This document shows positions 1-8,340 of a DNA stretch of 39,318 nt, piece by piece. Numbering within the stretch: position 1 is the stretch's first letter; every line of letters starts with the position of its first letter. The DNA lies in contig NZ_JAELUH010000050.1 of NCBI RefSeq assembly GCF_016429215.1, positions 1 to 39,318 of the forward strand, given 5' to 3'. The notes beneath the pieces were generated by a model, which was given only the letters and a program-made list of their open reading frames with translations, was not told where the DNA came from and did not search any database. The translations under genes were made by a program, and so were the position numbers. The DNA is from Herbaspirillum sp. ASV7 (GTDB taxonomy: Bacteria > Pseudomonadota > Gammaproteobacteria > Burkholderiales > Burkholderiaceae_D).

Positions 1-1
1 C

Positions 2-1603
2 GACATCGCCCGTAACTGGCTCCCCAGCATCACCACCCTGTCCAGGATGAGCCTGTCGCTGTCGCGTTCGCGCAGCTTCGACCTGCAGCAGATGCTCGCC
101 GCCGATCCGAAGGAACAAGCCACCGCCCGCGACCGGGCTGACCAGCAGATCGCCATCCTGGTCAAGGAAACCGAACGGTACGGCAAGCTGGTATCCGAAC
201 CACGCGAAAAGGAGCTCTATCCCGAGGTCCTGCGCGGCATCAACGAATACCAGTCGCTGCACGAACGCTACAAGGCCCTGTTCATCGCCGGCCAGAAGGA
301 TGCCGCCCATGCCCTGCTGGATAGCACCTCCACGCCGATCTACCGCAAGCTGCAGGAACAACTCAGCGAATTGACCGAGGTCAACAGCAAGGGAGCGCTG
401 GCTTCGGAAGCCGATGCCAATCGCGTCTATGAAGAAGCCCACCTCACCATCATCGGACTGCTGGTGGCCTCGGTGGTTCTGTCCATGAGCCTGTCCTGGT
501 GGCTGGCGCGCCTGGTGGCCCGCCCGCTGGGCAATGCGGTGGCCATCGCCCGTCGGGTAGCCGAGGGTGACCTCAGCGCCGACATCCCCCATGCGACCCG
601 CGACGAAACCGGACAATTGCTGGAAGCCTTGAAGCAGATGAATGGCAACCTGCTCGACATCGTGCGGGAAGTCCGCCTGGGTACCGACACCATCTCCACC
701 GCCTCGGCCGAGATCGCCAGCGGCAACATGGACCTGTCCACCCGCACCGAACAGCAAGCCGGTGCATTGGAAGAAACCGCCTCGGCCATGGAAGAACTGA
801 CTTCCACTGTGCGCCAGAATGCCGACAATGCCCGCCAGGCCAACCAGCTGGCCGTATCGGCCTCGGAAATCGCATCCACCGGTGGCAAGGTGGTGGGCAA
901 GGTGGTCGATACGATGGGCGCCATCAATGACTCCTCGCGCAAGATCGTGGACATCATCGGCGTGATCGACAGCATTGCCTTCCAGACCAATATCCTGGCC
1001 CTGAACGCTGCCGTGGAAGCAGCCCGCGCCGGCGAACAGGGACGCGGCTTCGCCGTGGTCGCCTCCGAGGTGCGCTCGCTGGCCCAGCGCAGCGCATCGG
1101 CGGCCCACGAGATCAAGTCGCTCATCGATGACTCGGTAACCAAGGTCGACACCGGCAGCAAGCTGGTCAACGAAGCCGGCCAGACCATGAACGAGGTGGT
1201 GGCCAGCGTCAAGCGCGTCTGCGACATCGTCGCCGAGATCACTGCGGCCAGCCATGAACAGCAGCAGGGCATCGAACAGATCAATAACGCCGTGGTGCAC
1301 ATGGACGAGAATACCCAGCAGAACGCCGCCCTGGTCGAACAGGCCGCGGCCGCCGCCAAGTCGCTGCAGGAACAGGCCTCGCGGCTGAGCCAGACGGTGG
1401 GTGTATTCCGCCTCGATGCCAGCCATCTGCCGACGCCGGCCGCGAACACGACGTTCACGCAGGCAGCCCCCGTGCAGCGCGATGTGACTCCACCGCCTGC
1501 GGCCGTGCCACAGGTCCGTACCAAGGCCATCGCCCGTCCCGCCGCTGCTCCGACCAAACCCGCTCCCGGCCCCACCGCCGAAGGTGACTGGGAACAATTC
1601 TGA
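2..1603 (+). CDS. Methyl-accepting chemotaxis protein, 5'-truncated by the window edge
   Basis: The reading frame is open from base 2 (D-I-A-R-N-W-L-P...), so the start and first transmembrane helix lie outside the window. What remains is the end of a helical ligand-binding domain (4HB_MCP type by appearance), a transmembrane segment encoded near 440-505, a HAMP linker ([20 protein letters not shown]) and a complete cytoplasmic signalling domain. The hairpin tip is near 970-1050 ([20 protein letters not shown]), where CheA and CheW dock. After a Pro/Ala-rich tail the protein ends in GDWEQF, which resembles the xWxxF tether that recruits CheR and CheB, so this receptor is probably adaptation-competent. 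cheV starts 15 bases after its stop, which suggests co-transcription. The ligand cannot be predicted from what is visible. Confidence 0.95.
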   Translation, partial: DIARNWLPSITTLSRMSLSLSRSRSFDLQQMLAADPKEQATARDRADQQIAILVKETERYGKLVSEPREKELYPEVLRGINEYQSLHERYKALFIAGQKDAAHALLDSTSTPIYRKLQEQLSELTEVNSKGALASEADANRVYEEAHLTIIGLLVASVVLSMSLSWWLARLVARPLGNAVAIARRVAEGDLSADIPHATRDETGQLLEALKQMNGNLLDIVREVRLGTDTISTASAEIASGNMDLSTRTEQQAGALEETASAMEELTSTVRQNADNARQANQLAVSASEIASTGGKVVGKVVDTMGAINDSSRKIVDIIGVIDSIAFQTNILALNAAVEAARAGEQGRGFAVVASEVRSLAQRSASAAHEIKSLIDDSVTKVDTGSKLVNEAGQTMNEVVASVKRVCDIVAEITAASHEQQQGIEQINNAVVHMDENTQQNAALVEQAAAAAKSLQEQASRLSQTVGVFRLDASHLPTPAANTTFTQAAPVQRDVTPPPAAVPQVRTKAIARPAAAPTKPAPGPTAEGDWEQF

Positions 1604-1618
1604 CCCATAGAGGACGTG

Positions 1619-2581
1619 ATGGATTCCTTCCAAAAAGAGATCGACGAACGTACCAACCTGACCTCCAGCAACAAGTTCGAACTGCTGCTGTTCCGCCTGG
1701 GCACGCCCGATGGCTCCACCGACAAGCCGGGCGAGCTCTATGGCATCAACGTATTCAAGATCCGCGAGATCGTCCCGATGATGGACATCACCGCCGCCGC
1801 CGGCATGCGTTCGCCGATGATGGGCATGGTCAACATCCGCGGTCAGGTGATGTCGGTGGTCGACCTGCCGGCGGTGGCCGGATGCAAGGCCGGCCTTGGC
1901 ATGAACATCCTGCTCATCACCGAGTTCGCCCGCCACACCCAGGCCTTTGCAGTGGAATCGGTGGAAGAGATCGTGCGTCTGGACTGGAGCCAGGTGCTGC
2001 CGGCCGAAGCGCATTCGCCCGGTAGCCTGGTGACCAGCATTGCCCGGCTGGATTCGGCCAGCGATGGTGGCCGGCTGGTCCAGGTGCTGGACGTGGAACA
2101 CATCCTCAACCTGGTCTCGCCGGTCAAGCAAGAACCGCAGTCGCCCCCCGCCGGAGGCAGCGAGCTCAAGCTCAAGCCGGGCTCCGTGGTGCTGGCCGCC
2201 GACGATTCGCGCATGGCGCGGGCCCTGATCGAGCAATGCCTCAAGGACCTGAACCTGCCCTACATCATGACCACCGATGGCCTGCAAGCCTGGAAGAAAC
2301 TGCAGGAACTCGCGCGCGCGGCCGAACAGGAAGGCAAGCCGCTCACCGACAAGGTCGCCATGGTCCTGACCGACCTGGAAATGCCGGAGATGGATGGCTT
2401 CACCCTGACCCGCAAGATCAAGGCATCGGAACACTACAAGCAACTGCCGGTGGTAATCCATTCATCACTGACCGGCTCGGCCAACGAAGACCATGTGCGT
2501 TCGGTGGGCGCCAACGGTTATGTCGCAAAGTTTTCACCGCCTGAACTGGCAGCAATGCTGCGCAAGGTGCTGCCCCCCTGA
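1619..2581 (+). CDS. cheV: Chemotaxis coupling protein CheV (CheW-receiver fusion)
   Basis: A CheW-like domain (about residues 15-160; GINVFKIREIVPMMDIT, then MVNIRGQVMSVVDLPA) is followed by a response-regulator receiver (about 175-320) with the acidic pocket AADDS, the phospho-acceptor D252 in VLTDLEMPEMDG and a C-terminal VAKF lysine. CheV proteins couple receptors to CheA and are thought to buffer or adapt signalling through receiver phosphorylation. I chose the ATG at 1619: AGAGGA (1609-1614) lies 4 bases upstream, whereas the in-frame GTG at 1616 is too close to it. It sits 15 bases downstream of the chemoreceptor. The inverted repeat 70 bases downstream may end this transcript. Confidence 0.96.
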   Translation: MDSFQKEIDERTNLTSSNKFELLLFRLGTPDGSTDKPGELYGINVFKIREIVPMMDITAAAGMRSPMMGMVNIRGQVMSVVDLPAVAGCKAGLGMNILLITEFARHTQAFAVESVEEIVRLDWSQVLPAEAHSPGSLVTSIARLDSASDGGRLVQVLDVEHILNLVSPVKQEPQSPPAGGSELKLKPGSVVLAADDSRMARALIEQCLKDLNLPYIMTTDGLQAWKKLQELARAAEQEGKPLTDKVAMVLTDLEMPEMDGFTLTRKIKASEHYKQLPVVIHSSLTGSANEDHVRSVGANGYVAKFSPPELAAMLRKVLPP

Positions 2582-2651
2582 CGGCACCTACTGCAGAGCC
2601 AGGAACGGCGCTTTTTACAAGCCCGCCCGGCCGACCTGTCGTCGGCCGCAA

Positions 2652-2678
2652 GAACGCCGCCCGCTCCGGGCGGCGTTC
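2652..2678 (+). terminator. Hairpin downstream of cheV, possible terminator
   Basis: A perfect 12-bp inverted repeat (GAACGCCGCCCG, loop CTC, then its complement) lies 70 bases after cheV. The stem is very stable, but the 3' side reads GTCATTGC rather than a T run, so it is at best a weak intrinsic terminator and could instead be an mRNA-stabilising stem. Confidence 0.5.
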
Positions 2679-2715
2679 GTCATTGCAAAGCTGACCAAAT
2701 CGGCCAGCCTTGAGC

Positions 2716-2733
2716 TATCTCAAATTTATTCGA
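2716..2733. promoter_or_regulatory. Candidate operator: near-palindrome repeated at 26023
   Basis: The site TATCTCAAATTTATTCGA, extended by one G, contains the near-palindrome CTCAAAT-TT-ATTCGAG (6 of 7 arm positions pair). It lies 129 bases upstream of the hemerythrin start. The same 18-mer with one change (A to G) occurs at 26023-26040, upstream of the FixJ-like regulator. It is an AT-rich island in GC-rich DNA, consistent with a shared regulator site or promoter. No known regulator consensus is matched. Confidence 0.35.
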
Positions 2734-2861
2734 GAACAAGCTCCTAGAATCAAATCAAGCGTTCTCCCGGAGGGTGCTGCAAGCGCGTCCCGTTCCGGCA
2801 GCCTGGATGCTTGCGTCCTCGTCCCACGCAGCGGACGACCCCTGACCCAAGGAGGCAGTCC

Positions 2862-3275
2862 ATGAGCGATGCAGCCCTTACGACCCGCATCCCGTCCCTG
2901 CTCACCGCGATGGATGAAGAACATCGGCGCGTATTCGATGGCATTGCCGGCCTGGTGGTGATACCGCAGGAGCGCTTCGGCGCGGCTTATGCGGCGCTGG
3001 TGGCCGAGATCGAGGAGGGCTTTCGGCAGGAAGAACAGGTCATGGACCTGGTCGGCTATACCAACATCAAGGCCCATCGCAAGGATCATGCAGAATTGCT
3101 GGCCCTGCTGCATCGTCTGCGCCCCTACCTGGAAGAAGGCAATGCGCCCCTGGCCGATATCGTCATGGGCATGATCCCGGCCATGCTGATCCGCCACATG
3201 TCATCGCTGGATCAGGAGCTGGCGCTGGTGCTGCGCCAGCACACGATGCCTCCCCAGGTAGCCGCCAACGGCTGA
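2862..3275 (+). CDS. Hemerythrin-domain protein lacking one canonical His ligand
   Basis: This 137-residue all-helical protein fits the bacteriohemerythrin family, small cytosolic diiron proteins that bind O2 or buffer iron or oxygen signals. Ligands visible by motif are H21 (DEEHRRVF), E57 (FRQEEQVM), H72 and H76 (AHRKDH), H112 and D117 (RHMSSLD). The His expected four residues before E57 (HFxxEE) is G53 here, so the site has four of the usual five His. Start choice: ATG 2862 has AAGGAGG 6 bases upstream; an earlier in-frame ATG at 2811 has no comparable site. Its position between cheV and an Aer receptor suggests a role in oxygen or redox taxis, but that is inferred from context only. Confidence 0.88.
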   Translation: MSDAALTTRIPSLLTAMDEEHRRVFDGIAGLVVIPQERFGAAYAALVAEIEEGFRQEEQVMDLVGYTNIKAHRKDHAELLALLHRLRPYLEEGNAPLADIVMGMIPAMLIRHMSSLDQELALVLRQHTMPPQVAANG

Positions 3276-3755
3276 CACCCGCAGGACGCTCGCTGCCGCC
3301 GGCCAGCGCCGCGCAGGCCACCAATCCGGTGGCCACGAGGACCGTGATCGCCCCCTGGTTCCTGGTTCCTGGCGTTCGGACTGCCCCTCCCCCCCGCCCC
3401 GCCCCCACTTCCCGCAAGCCTGCGATGCGTCCGCAGTGGACTGAACTCGTCACTGCATGCTTTCCACCTGGCACCATAAAGCAAATAAACCAATTTAATC
3501 ATTTTAATCCTTATCAAAAGCTCGTTCGCAATGCGTGCAAATCGCCTTCATCAATCTCTATCACCAGAATTTTATCCATATAAATCAATGATTAATACAA
3601 TACCTGAAGGCAGCACGATGAGCTTGGCATGGAAATAACTCAGTTGGAAGCGCGCCACAAATTCATTATTTATTCTACGTAAAATCAATTTATTTATCGT
3701 TTTTACCGATTTTGTGATTTAATGATTCCATCGATCAATACTTCAGGAGTCGGTC
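3276..3755. other. Intergenic region with AT-rich promoter island upstream of aer
   Basis: No credible gene was found in these 480 bases. The first part is GC-rich, with a small hairpin at 3316-3334 (GGCCACC, 5-base loop, GGTGGCC) that could end the hemerythrin transcript, and a C-rich stretch near 3383-3413. From about 3475 to 3745 the sequence turns strongly AT-rich, as expected for the aer promoter. A possible flagellar-sigma-like pair (TCAA, 16 bases, ACCGATTT) lies near 3682-3715 but matches the TAAA-N15-GCCGATAA consensus poorly. aer itself has AGGAG at 3745-3749, 6 bases before its ATG. Confidence 0.5.
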
Positions 3756-5399
3756 ATGCGTTTGAATCTTCCCATCACCCAGCAAGAACGTGACATCGAC
3801 GCCCATTCGTCGATCGTCTCCAAGACGGACACCAAGGGCCGCATCACCTACGTCAACCCGGCCTTCATCGACATCAGCGGCTTTACCGAAGAAGAATTGA
3901 TGGGCGCCCCGCAAAACATCGTGCGCCATCCCGACATGCCTGAAGCGGCCTTCGGCGACATGTGGCATACGCTCAAGAGCGGCCTGCCCTGGACCAGCCT
4001 GGTCAAGAACCGTTGCAAGAATGGCGACTTCTACTGGGTCAAGGCCAACGTCACGCCAATCTGGGAGCGTGGCGTCTGCAGCGGCTACATGTCGGTGCGG
4101 ACCAAACCTTCGCGTGAAGAAATCAACGGCGCCGAAGCCGCCTACCGCGAACTCAAGAAGGAACATGCCCGTATCGCCGTGCTGCGTGGCGAAGTGATCC
4201 CCACCGGCCTGCGCGGCGCCGCGCACAAGGCCGCACGCATGGGCTTGAAGACCCGTCTGGATATCGGCCTGGGCATCACCGCCGCTGCGGTTTGCGGCCT
4301 GGCCGCGCTCAACGGCCAATGCACCTCCCTGGCCAGCAGCCTGCCGACCCTGGTCGCCACCGGCCTGGCCCTGTCCAGCCTGGCAATGCTGCGCATGTCG
4401 CTGGCCTCGCGCATATTTGCCCCACTGCGCCAGGCCACGGCGCAATCCCGTCGTATCGGTGGCGGCGACTTGTCGGCACGGGAGTTCAAGGCGCGTCGCG
4501 ATGAAATGGGAGATCTGCAACAATCGCTGGAGCAGATGCGTGTGAACCTGGTCGCCTCGGTGGGCGATGTACGCCGCAGCGGCCAGCATATTACCCAGGC
4601 CACCGGCGAGATCGCCCGTGGCAACATGGACCTGTCCTCGCGCACCGAATCGCAGGCCAGCAGCCTGGAAGAAACCGCCGCCAGCATGGAAGAACTGGCC
4701 TCCACCGTGACCCAGAACAACGAGAACGCGCAGCAAGCCCATCGCCTGGTCGACCAGGCCCTGGCCACCACGCGCAGCGGTGAAGCCTCCATCGGCCACA
4801 TCAACGAAACCATGGATGCCATCAACAAGAGCGCCGAGCAGATCAAGCAGATCACCGGCCTGATCGATGGGATCGCCTTCCAGACCAACATCCTGGCCCT
4901 CAATGCGGCCGTGGAAGCCGCCCGCGCCGGCGAGCAGGGCCGAGGCTTTGCCGTGGTGGCGGGTGAAGTGCGCAACCTGGCGCAGCGCTCGGCCCAGGCG
5001 ACCAAGGAGATCAAGACCCTGATCGACGAGTCTTCCCAGCGGGTCGGTGCCGGCGTACGCCTGGCCGGCGAGATGCGCGACACCATGGGCGCGATCATGC
5101 GTTCGGTGACCCAGGCCGCCACGGCGGTGGCCGAGATCGCCTCGGCCTCCAGCGAACAGCAGACCGGCATCAACCAGGTCAACGAAGCGGTGGTGCTGAT
5201 GGACGAGGTGACCCAGCGCAACGCCGCCCTGGTCGAAGAAGCCGCCGCAGCCGCCGGCAGCCTGGAGGAATCGACCAGGCAGATGATGCAAGCCATCAGC
5301 GTCTTCAATCTCGACAGCAATACCGCTGCCCCGGTGGCCCTGATGCGTACCGGCGCCGCACCGGCCCGCCAGCAACTCAAGCTGGGACGCGGTGCATAG
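3756..5399 (+). CDS. aer: Aer-type PAS chemoreceptor (aerotaxis/energy taxis)
   Basis: This 547-residue receptor has an N-terminal PAS domain (about residues 10-125), a linker, a short membrane anchor region (about 160-220), HAMP-like sequence and a full signalling domain with the hairpin tip near residues 370-400. The PAS domain keeps R57, H58 and D60 in NIVRHPDMP, the residues at the same numbers that support FAD binding in E. coli Aer, plus the downstream [14 protein letters not shown] motif. Aer senses the redox state of the electron transport chain through FAD rather than a periplasmic ligand, and no periplasmic domain is present here. It ends in KLGRGA with no CheR/CheB tether pentapeptide, unlike the receptor at the window start. 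A strong AGGAG site supports the start. Confidence 0.93.
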   Translation: MRLNLPITQQERDIDAHSSIVSKTDTKGRITYVNPAFIDISGFTEEELMGAPQNIVRHPDMPEAAFGDMWHTLKSGLPWTSLVKNRCKNGDFYWVKANVTPIWERGVCSGYMSVRTKPSREEINGAEAAYRELKKEHARIAVLRGEVIPTGLRGAAHKAARMGLKTRLDIGLGITAAAVCGLAALNGQCTSLASSLPTLVATGLALSSLAMLRMSLASRIFAPLRQATAQSRRIGGGDLSAREFKARRDEMGDLQQSLEQMRVNLVASVGDVRRSGQHITQATGEIARGNMDLSSRTESQASSLEETAASMEELASTVTQNNENAQQAHRLVDQALATTRSGEASIGHINETMDAINKSAEQIKQITGLIDGIAFQTNILALNAAVEAARAGEQGRGFAVVAGEVRNLAQRSAQATKEIKTLIDESSQRVGAGVRLAGEMRDTMGAIMRSVTQAATAVAEIASASSEQQTGINQVNEAVVLMDEVTQRNAALVEEAAAAAGSLEESTRQMMQAISVFNLDSNTAAPVALMRTGAAPARQQLKLGRGA

Positions 5400-5476
5400 G
5401 CCATAGCGGCAACACAGACAATACGGGCAAGCCTGCGGCCCGTCACAACGCAGGCCGATGCAACAGGGAGCCGATC

Positions 5477-6844
5477 ATGGGACACTGCGAAGCCTTCATG
5501 GCCCACCAAGGCGTCAGCCCGCCCGCACAGGCGGCGGCCGACACCCCCGATCTGCAAGCCCTGGTCAAGGCCAATGCCCGTTATCGACACATCATCGGCA
5601 ACACCCCGGCCATCATCTACAGCAGCGTGCCTTCGGGCGACTTCCGCCTGACCTTCGTCAGCGAGAACGCCTCGCGCGTGCTGGGCTATGAGTCACAAGA
5701 GATGCTGGACGATGCCAACTTCTGGTTCAACCACATCCACCCTGACGACATCGCCGCGATCTTTTCCAGCCTGGCCATGCTCTTCGTGGAAGACCAGAAG
5801 GTCTACGAATACCGCTTCCGTACCAGCGATGGCAGCTACCTGTGGATGCATGACACCTTGCGCCTGATCCGCGATGACGCCGGCAAACCGCTGGAGGTCA
5901 TCGGCCTGATGACCGACATCACCGGCCGCAAGCAGATGGAAGACGAACTGCAACGCCAGGGCGAGGAACAACGCAAGCTCATCGCGCAGCTGAAGATGGC
6001 CCAGGCCCAGTTGATGCAATCGGAAAAACTGGCCTCGATCGGCCAGCTCGCCGCCGGCGTAGCCCATGAGATCAACAATCCCATCGGCTTCGTCAGCGCC
6101 AATCTCAATACCCTGGGCAACTACGTGGCCACCTTGCTGGAGGGCATCAAGCTGTACCAATGCATCCTCGGCGGTGCCTTGCCCAGGGACATGGCCGATG
6201 GCGAAGTGCGCAGCTTCGAGCAACGGGCCGACCTGGCCTACCTGAGCGAAGACGTCACCGACCTGCTGGGCGAATCCAACGAAGGCCTGCAACGGGTCAG
6301 GAACATCGTGCAGTCGCTGAAGGATTTCTCGCGCACCGGCGAGAGCAACTGGCAGATGGCCGACCTGCATCAGGGGCTGGACAGTACCCTCAACATCGCC
6401 AACAACGAACTGAAATACAAGGTCAGCGTGGTCAAGCACTATGGCGAGCTACCCATGGTCAAGTGCCTGGCCTCGGAGCTGAACCAGGTCTTCATGAACC
6501 TGCTGGTCAACGCGGCCCAGGCCATCAGCGACAAGGGCATCGTCACGATCCGCACCGGGCGCATCGGCGACAAGGTCAGCATCAGCATCAGCGACACCGG
6601 CCACGGCATCAAGCCGGAGAACCTCAACCGCATCTTCGAGCCCTTCTTCACCACCAAGCCGGTGGGCAGCGGGACCGGTCTGGGCCTGTCGCTGTCCTAC
6701 GGCATCATCAAGAAGCATGGCGGCCACATCCATGTCCATAGCGAAACGGGCCAGGGCACGACCTTCACCATCGAGCTGCCCATCGATCCGGCCAATGTCC
6801 TCAAGCCCGAAGGCGCCGGGGACTCACCAGGAGGAGCATCATGA
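5477..6844 (+). CDS. Soluble PAS sensor histidine kinase
   Basis: The 455-residue protein has no transmembrane segment. A PAS/PAC domain spans about residues 35-155 (FNHIHPDDIAAIF, MTDITGRK), followed by a coiled coil (about 150-190), a dimerisation and phospho-acceptor domain with H197 in GVAHEINNPIG, and a HATPase domain with the N box (NQVFMNLLVNAAQAI), G1 (DTGHGI), F box (FEPFFTTKP) and G2 (GTGLGLSLS). The HEINNP form of the H box is typical of NtrB-like kinases. Its stop overlaps the start of the receiver-HD gene (ATGA at 6841-6844), so the two almost certainly form a kinase-regulator pair. AGGGAG lies about 7 bases before the ATG. The input signal is unknown; its neighbours suggest redox or oxygen. 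Confidence 0.93.
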   Translation: MGHCEAFMAHQGVSPPAQAAADTPDLQALVKANARYRHIIGNTPAIIYSSVPSGDFRLTFVSENASRVLGYESQEMLDDANFWFNHIHPDDIAAIFSSLAMLFVEDQKVYEYRFRTSDGSYLWMHDTLRLIRDDAGKPLEVIGLMTDITGRKQMEDELQRQGEEQRKLIAQLKMAQAQLMQSEKLASIGQLAAGVAHEINNPIGFVSANLNTLGNYVATLLEGIKLYQCILGGALPRDMADGEVRSFEQRADLAYLSEDVTDLLGESNEGLQRVRNIVQSLKDFSRTGESNWQMADLHQGLDSTLNIANNELKYKVSVVKHYGELPMVKCLASELNQVFMNLLVNAAQAISDKGIVTIRTGRIGDKVSISISDTGHGIKPENLNRIFEPFFTTKPVGSGTGLGLSLSYGIIKKHGGHIHVHSETGQGTTFTIELPIDPANVLKPEGAGDSPGGAS

Positions 6845-8187
6845 ACGCCATCCAACCCGGGGATCTGCCTACCCTGCAACAAGCCGATCCGTTCGCTCTG
6901 CCAGCGCCGTGCGTGCTGCTGGTGGACGATGAGCAAAGCATCCTGTCGGCCTTGAAGCGCATCTTCCGGCCCCAGGGTTATCGCCTGCTCACCGCCACCA
7001 GCGCCGAGGCTGGCCTGCAGATCATGGCCGAAACTGACGTCGACCTGATCATCTCCGACATGCGCATGCCCGGCATGAACGGCGCCCAGTTCCTGGCCCG
7101 GGTGCGCCAGGAGTGGCCGGCCACCATGCGCATCCTGCTGACGGGCTATTCCGAGATCGGCAGCACCATCTCGGCCATCAACGACGGCGGGATCAACCAC
7201 TACCTCTCCAAGCCATGGGATGACCGCGAGCTGCTCATGACGGTGGCCCATGCACTGGAAGAACAGCAGCTGCGCAAGCAGAAGGCGGCGCTGGAACGCA
7301 AGGTGCACGAGCAGAACCTCAAGCTGGCCGACTTCAACCGCCAGCTGGAGCGCCAGGTCCAGGCTCGCACCGAGGAACTGCGCCAGACCGTGCTGTTCCT
7401 GGAGAGCGCCCAGGAGGAGGAACAAAAGAGCTTCCTGTCGATGATGCAGGTCTTCTCCGACATCAGCGAACTGCGCGCCGGCCTGGCCGTGGGCCAGTCG
7501 GCCCGGGTGGCACGCGGGTGCGAGCAGCTTGCGCTGCGCATGGGCATGACCGCGCGTCACGCCCGCGACACCATGATGGCCGGCATGCTGCACGGGATCG
7601 GCAAGCTCGACCTGCCCGATGAACTGGTACGCAAGCCCATCGAGAAAATGAGCAGCGACGAGCTGCAGCGCTTCCTCTGGCATCCGGTGAAGGGGCAGAT
7701 ACTGCTCACGCCCATTCCCATGCTGGCCGAGACCGGGGACATCATCCGCCACCAGCACGAGCGTTATGACGGCCGTGGCGTACCCGAGAGCCTCTCGGGA
7801 GATGCCATCCCGCTGGGCTCGCGCATCCTGGCCGTGGTCCGCGATTACGAGGGCCTGTGCAATGGCGGCATCACCAGCCACGATGTTTCGCCCGAGAAGG
7901 CCTTGGCAATGTTGCGCACCCATGCCGGCCACCGCTACGACCCTCTGGTGGTAGAGAACTTCATCGCCATGATGGACCAACAGCGCCTGGCGCTGGAACA
8001 ACAGACCCGGCTGCTGTCGCCGCAGGAACTGCGCGTGGGCATGAAGCTGGCCGAGGATCTGCGCACCCGCTCAGGCGTATTGCTGCTCAACAAGGATCAT
8101 GTGCTGGACGAGGCCATCCTGGCACGGCTGCGGCGCTTCGAACAGATCGACGAGATGCCGCTGAAGGCCAGGATCGTGCTGCATTGA
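6841..8187 (+). CDS. Receiver plus degenerate HD-GYP response regulator (RpfG-like)
   Basis: This 448-residue protein has an N-terminal receiver (about residues 20-140; D73 in LIISDMRMPGMNG, SKPW lysine), a long coiled coil (about 140-200) and an HD-type domain (about 205-390), the layout of RpfG-like c-di-GMP phosphodiesterases. Key residues are changed: the HD pair is H251-G252 (MLHGIGKLDLPD, where active enzymes have HDIGK) and the GYP motif is GVP at 313-315 (HQHERYDGRGVP). The missing Asp normally bridges the metal centre, so hydrolysis is probably lost while the HxHE and DGRG parts remain. It may act as a c-di-GMP-binding or protein-binding effector. It overlaps the upstream kinase gene by 4 bases, its likely phospho-donor. 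A C-terminal extension follows the HD domain. Confidence 0.88.
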   Translation: MNAIQPGDLPTLQQADPFALPAPCVLLVDDEQSILSALKRIFRPQGYRLLTATSAEAGLQIMAETDVDLIISDMRMPGMNGAQFLARVRQEWPATMRILLTGYSEIGSTISAINDGGINHYLSKPWDDRELLMTVAHALEEQQLRKQKAALERKVHEQNLKLADFNRQLERQVQARTEELRQTVLFLESAQEEEQKSFLSMMQVFSDISELRAGLAVGQSARVARGCEQLALRMGMTARHARDTMMAGMLHGIGKLDLPDELVRKPIEKMSSDELQRFLWHPVKGQILLTPIPMLAETGDIIRHQHERYDGRGVPESLSGDAIPLGSRILAVVRDYEGLCNGGITSHDVSPEKALAMLRTHAGHRYDPLVVENFIAMMDQQRLALEQQTRLLSPQELRVGMKLAEDLRTRSGVLLLNKDHVLDEAILARLRRFEQIDEMPLKARIVLH

Positions 8188-8197
8188 TGACAAGACA

Positions 8198-8232
8198 CCG
8201 GGGGTGGCCTGGCCAGCCACGCCCGGGATTTT
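8198..8232 (+). terminator. Putative intrinsic terminator after the kinase/HD pair
   Basis: The arms CCGGGGGTGGC (8198-8208) and GCCACGCCCGG (8216-8226) pair over 11 positions with one G-G mismatch and a 7-base loop, followed by GATTTTCC. It lies 10 bases after the HD-domain gene and 108 bases before the hybrid kinase, so it plausibly separates two transcripts. Confidence 0.5.
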
Positions 8233-8340
8233 CCTGATGGCCCGCCGGAGCGCATTCTGGTGAAATCAATGGCGCAATGCGCCCGTTCGCGCTGGGGCAC
8301 GCGAACCCAAGCAACCATAGAGAAAGAAAGACCTGTGCAC

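Noticed and set aside
3383..3413. C-rich tract after the hemerythrin gene as a phase-variation repeat
   Set aside because: It is intergenic, interrupted by T, G and A, and too far from any start codon to suggest slipped-strand control.
3682..3715. Possible sigma-28 flagellar promoter upstream of aer
   Set aside because: TCAA and ACCGATTT only partly match TAAA-N15-GCCGATAA and the spacing is 16, so it was not called as a promoter feature.
3735..5375. 546-codon open frame on the minus strand opposite aer
   Set aside because: Its product is Gly/His/Gln-rich low-complexity sequence with no family resemblance, while the plus strand encodes a textbook Aer. High-GC codon bias leaves long antisense frames open.
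6697..8001. 434-codon minus-strand frame opposite the receiver-HD gene
   Set aside because: Antisense shadow of high-GC coding DNA; composition biased to His/Gln/Leu/Gly without motifs.
8260..8340. Longer N-terminus for the hybrid kinase from GTG 8260
   Set aside because: The extra 27 residues are Arg/Gln-rich and non-conserved-looking, overlap the terminator-to-promoter gap and lack a ribosome site; a membrane helix follows ATG 8341 directly.
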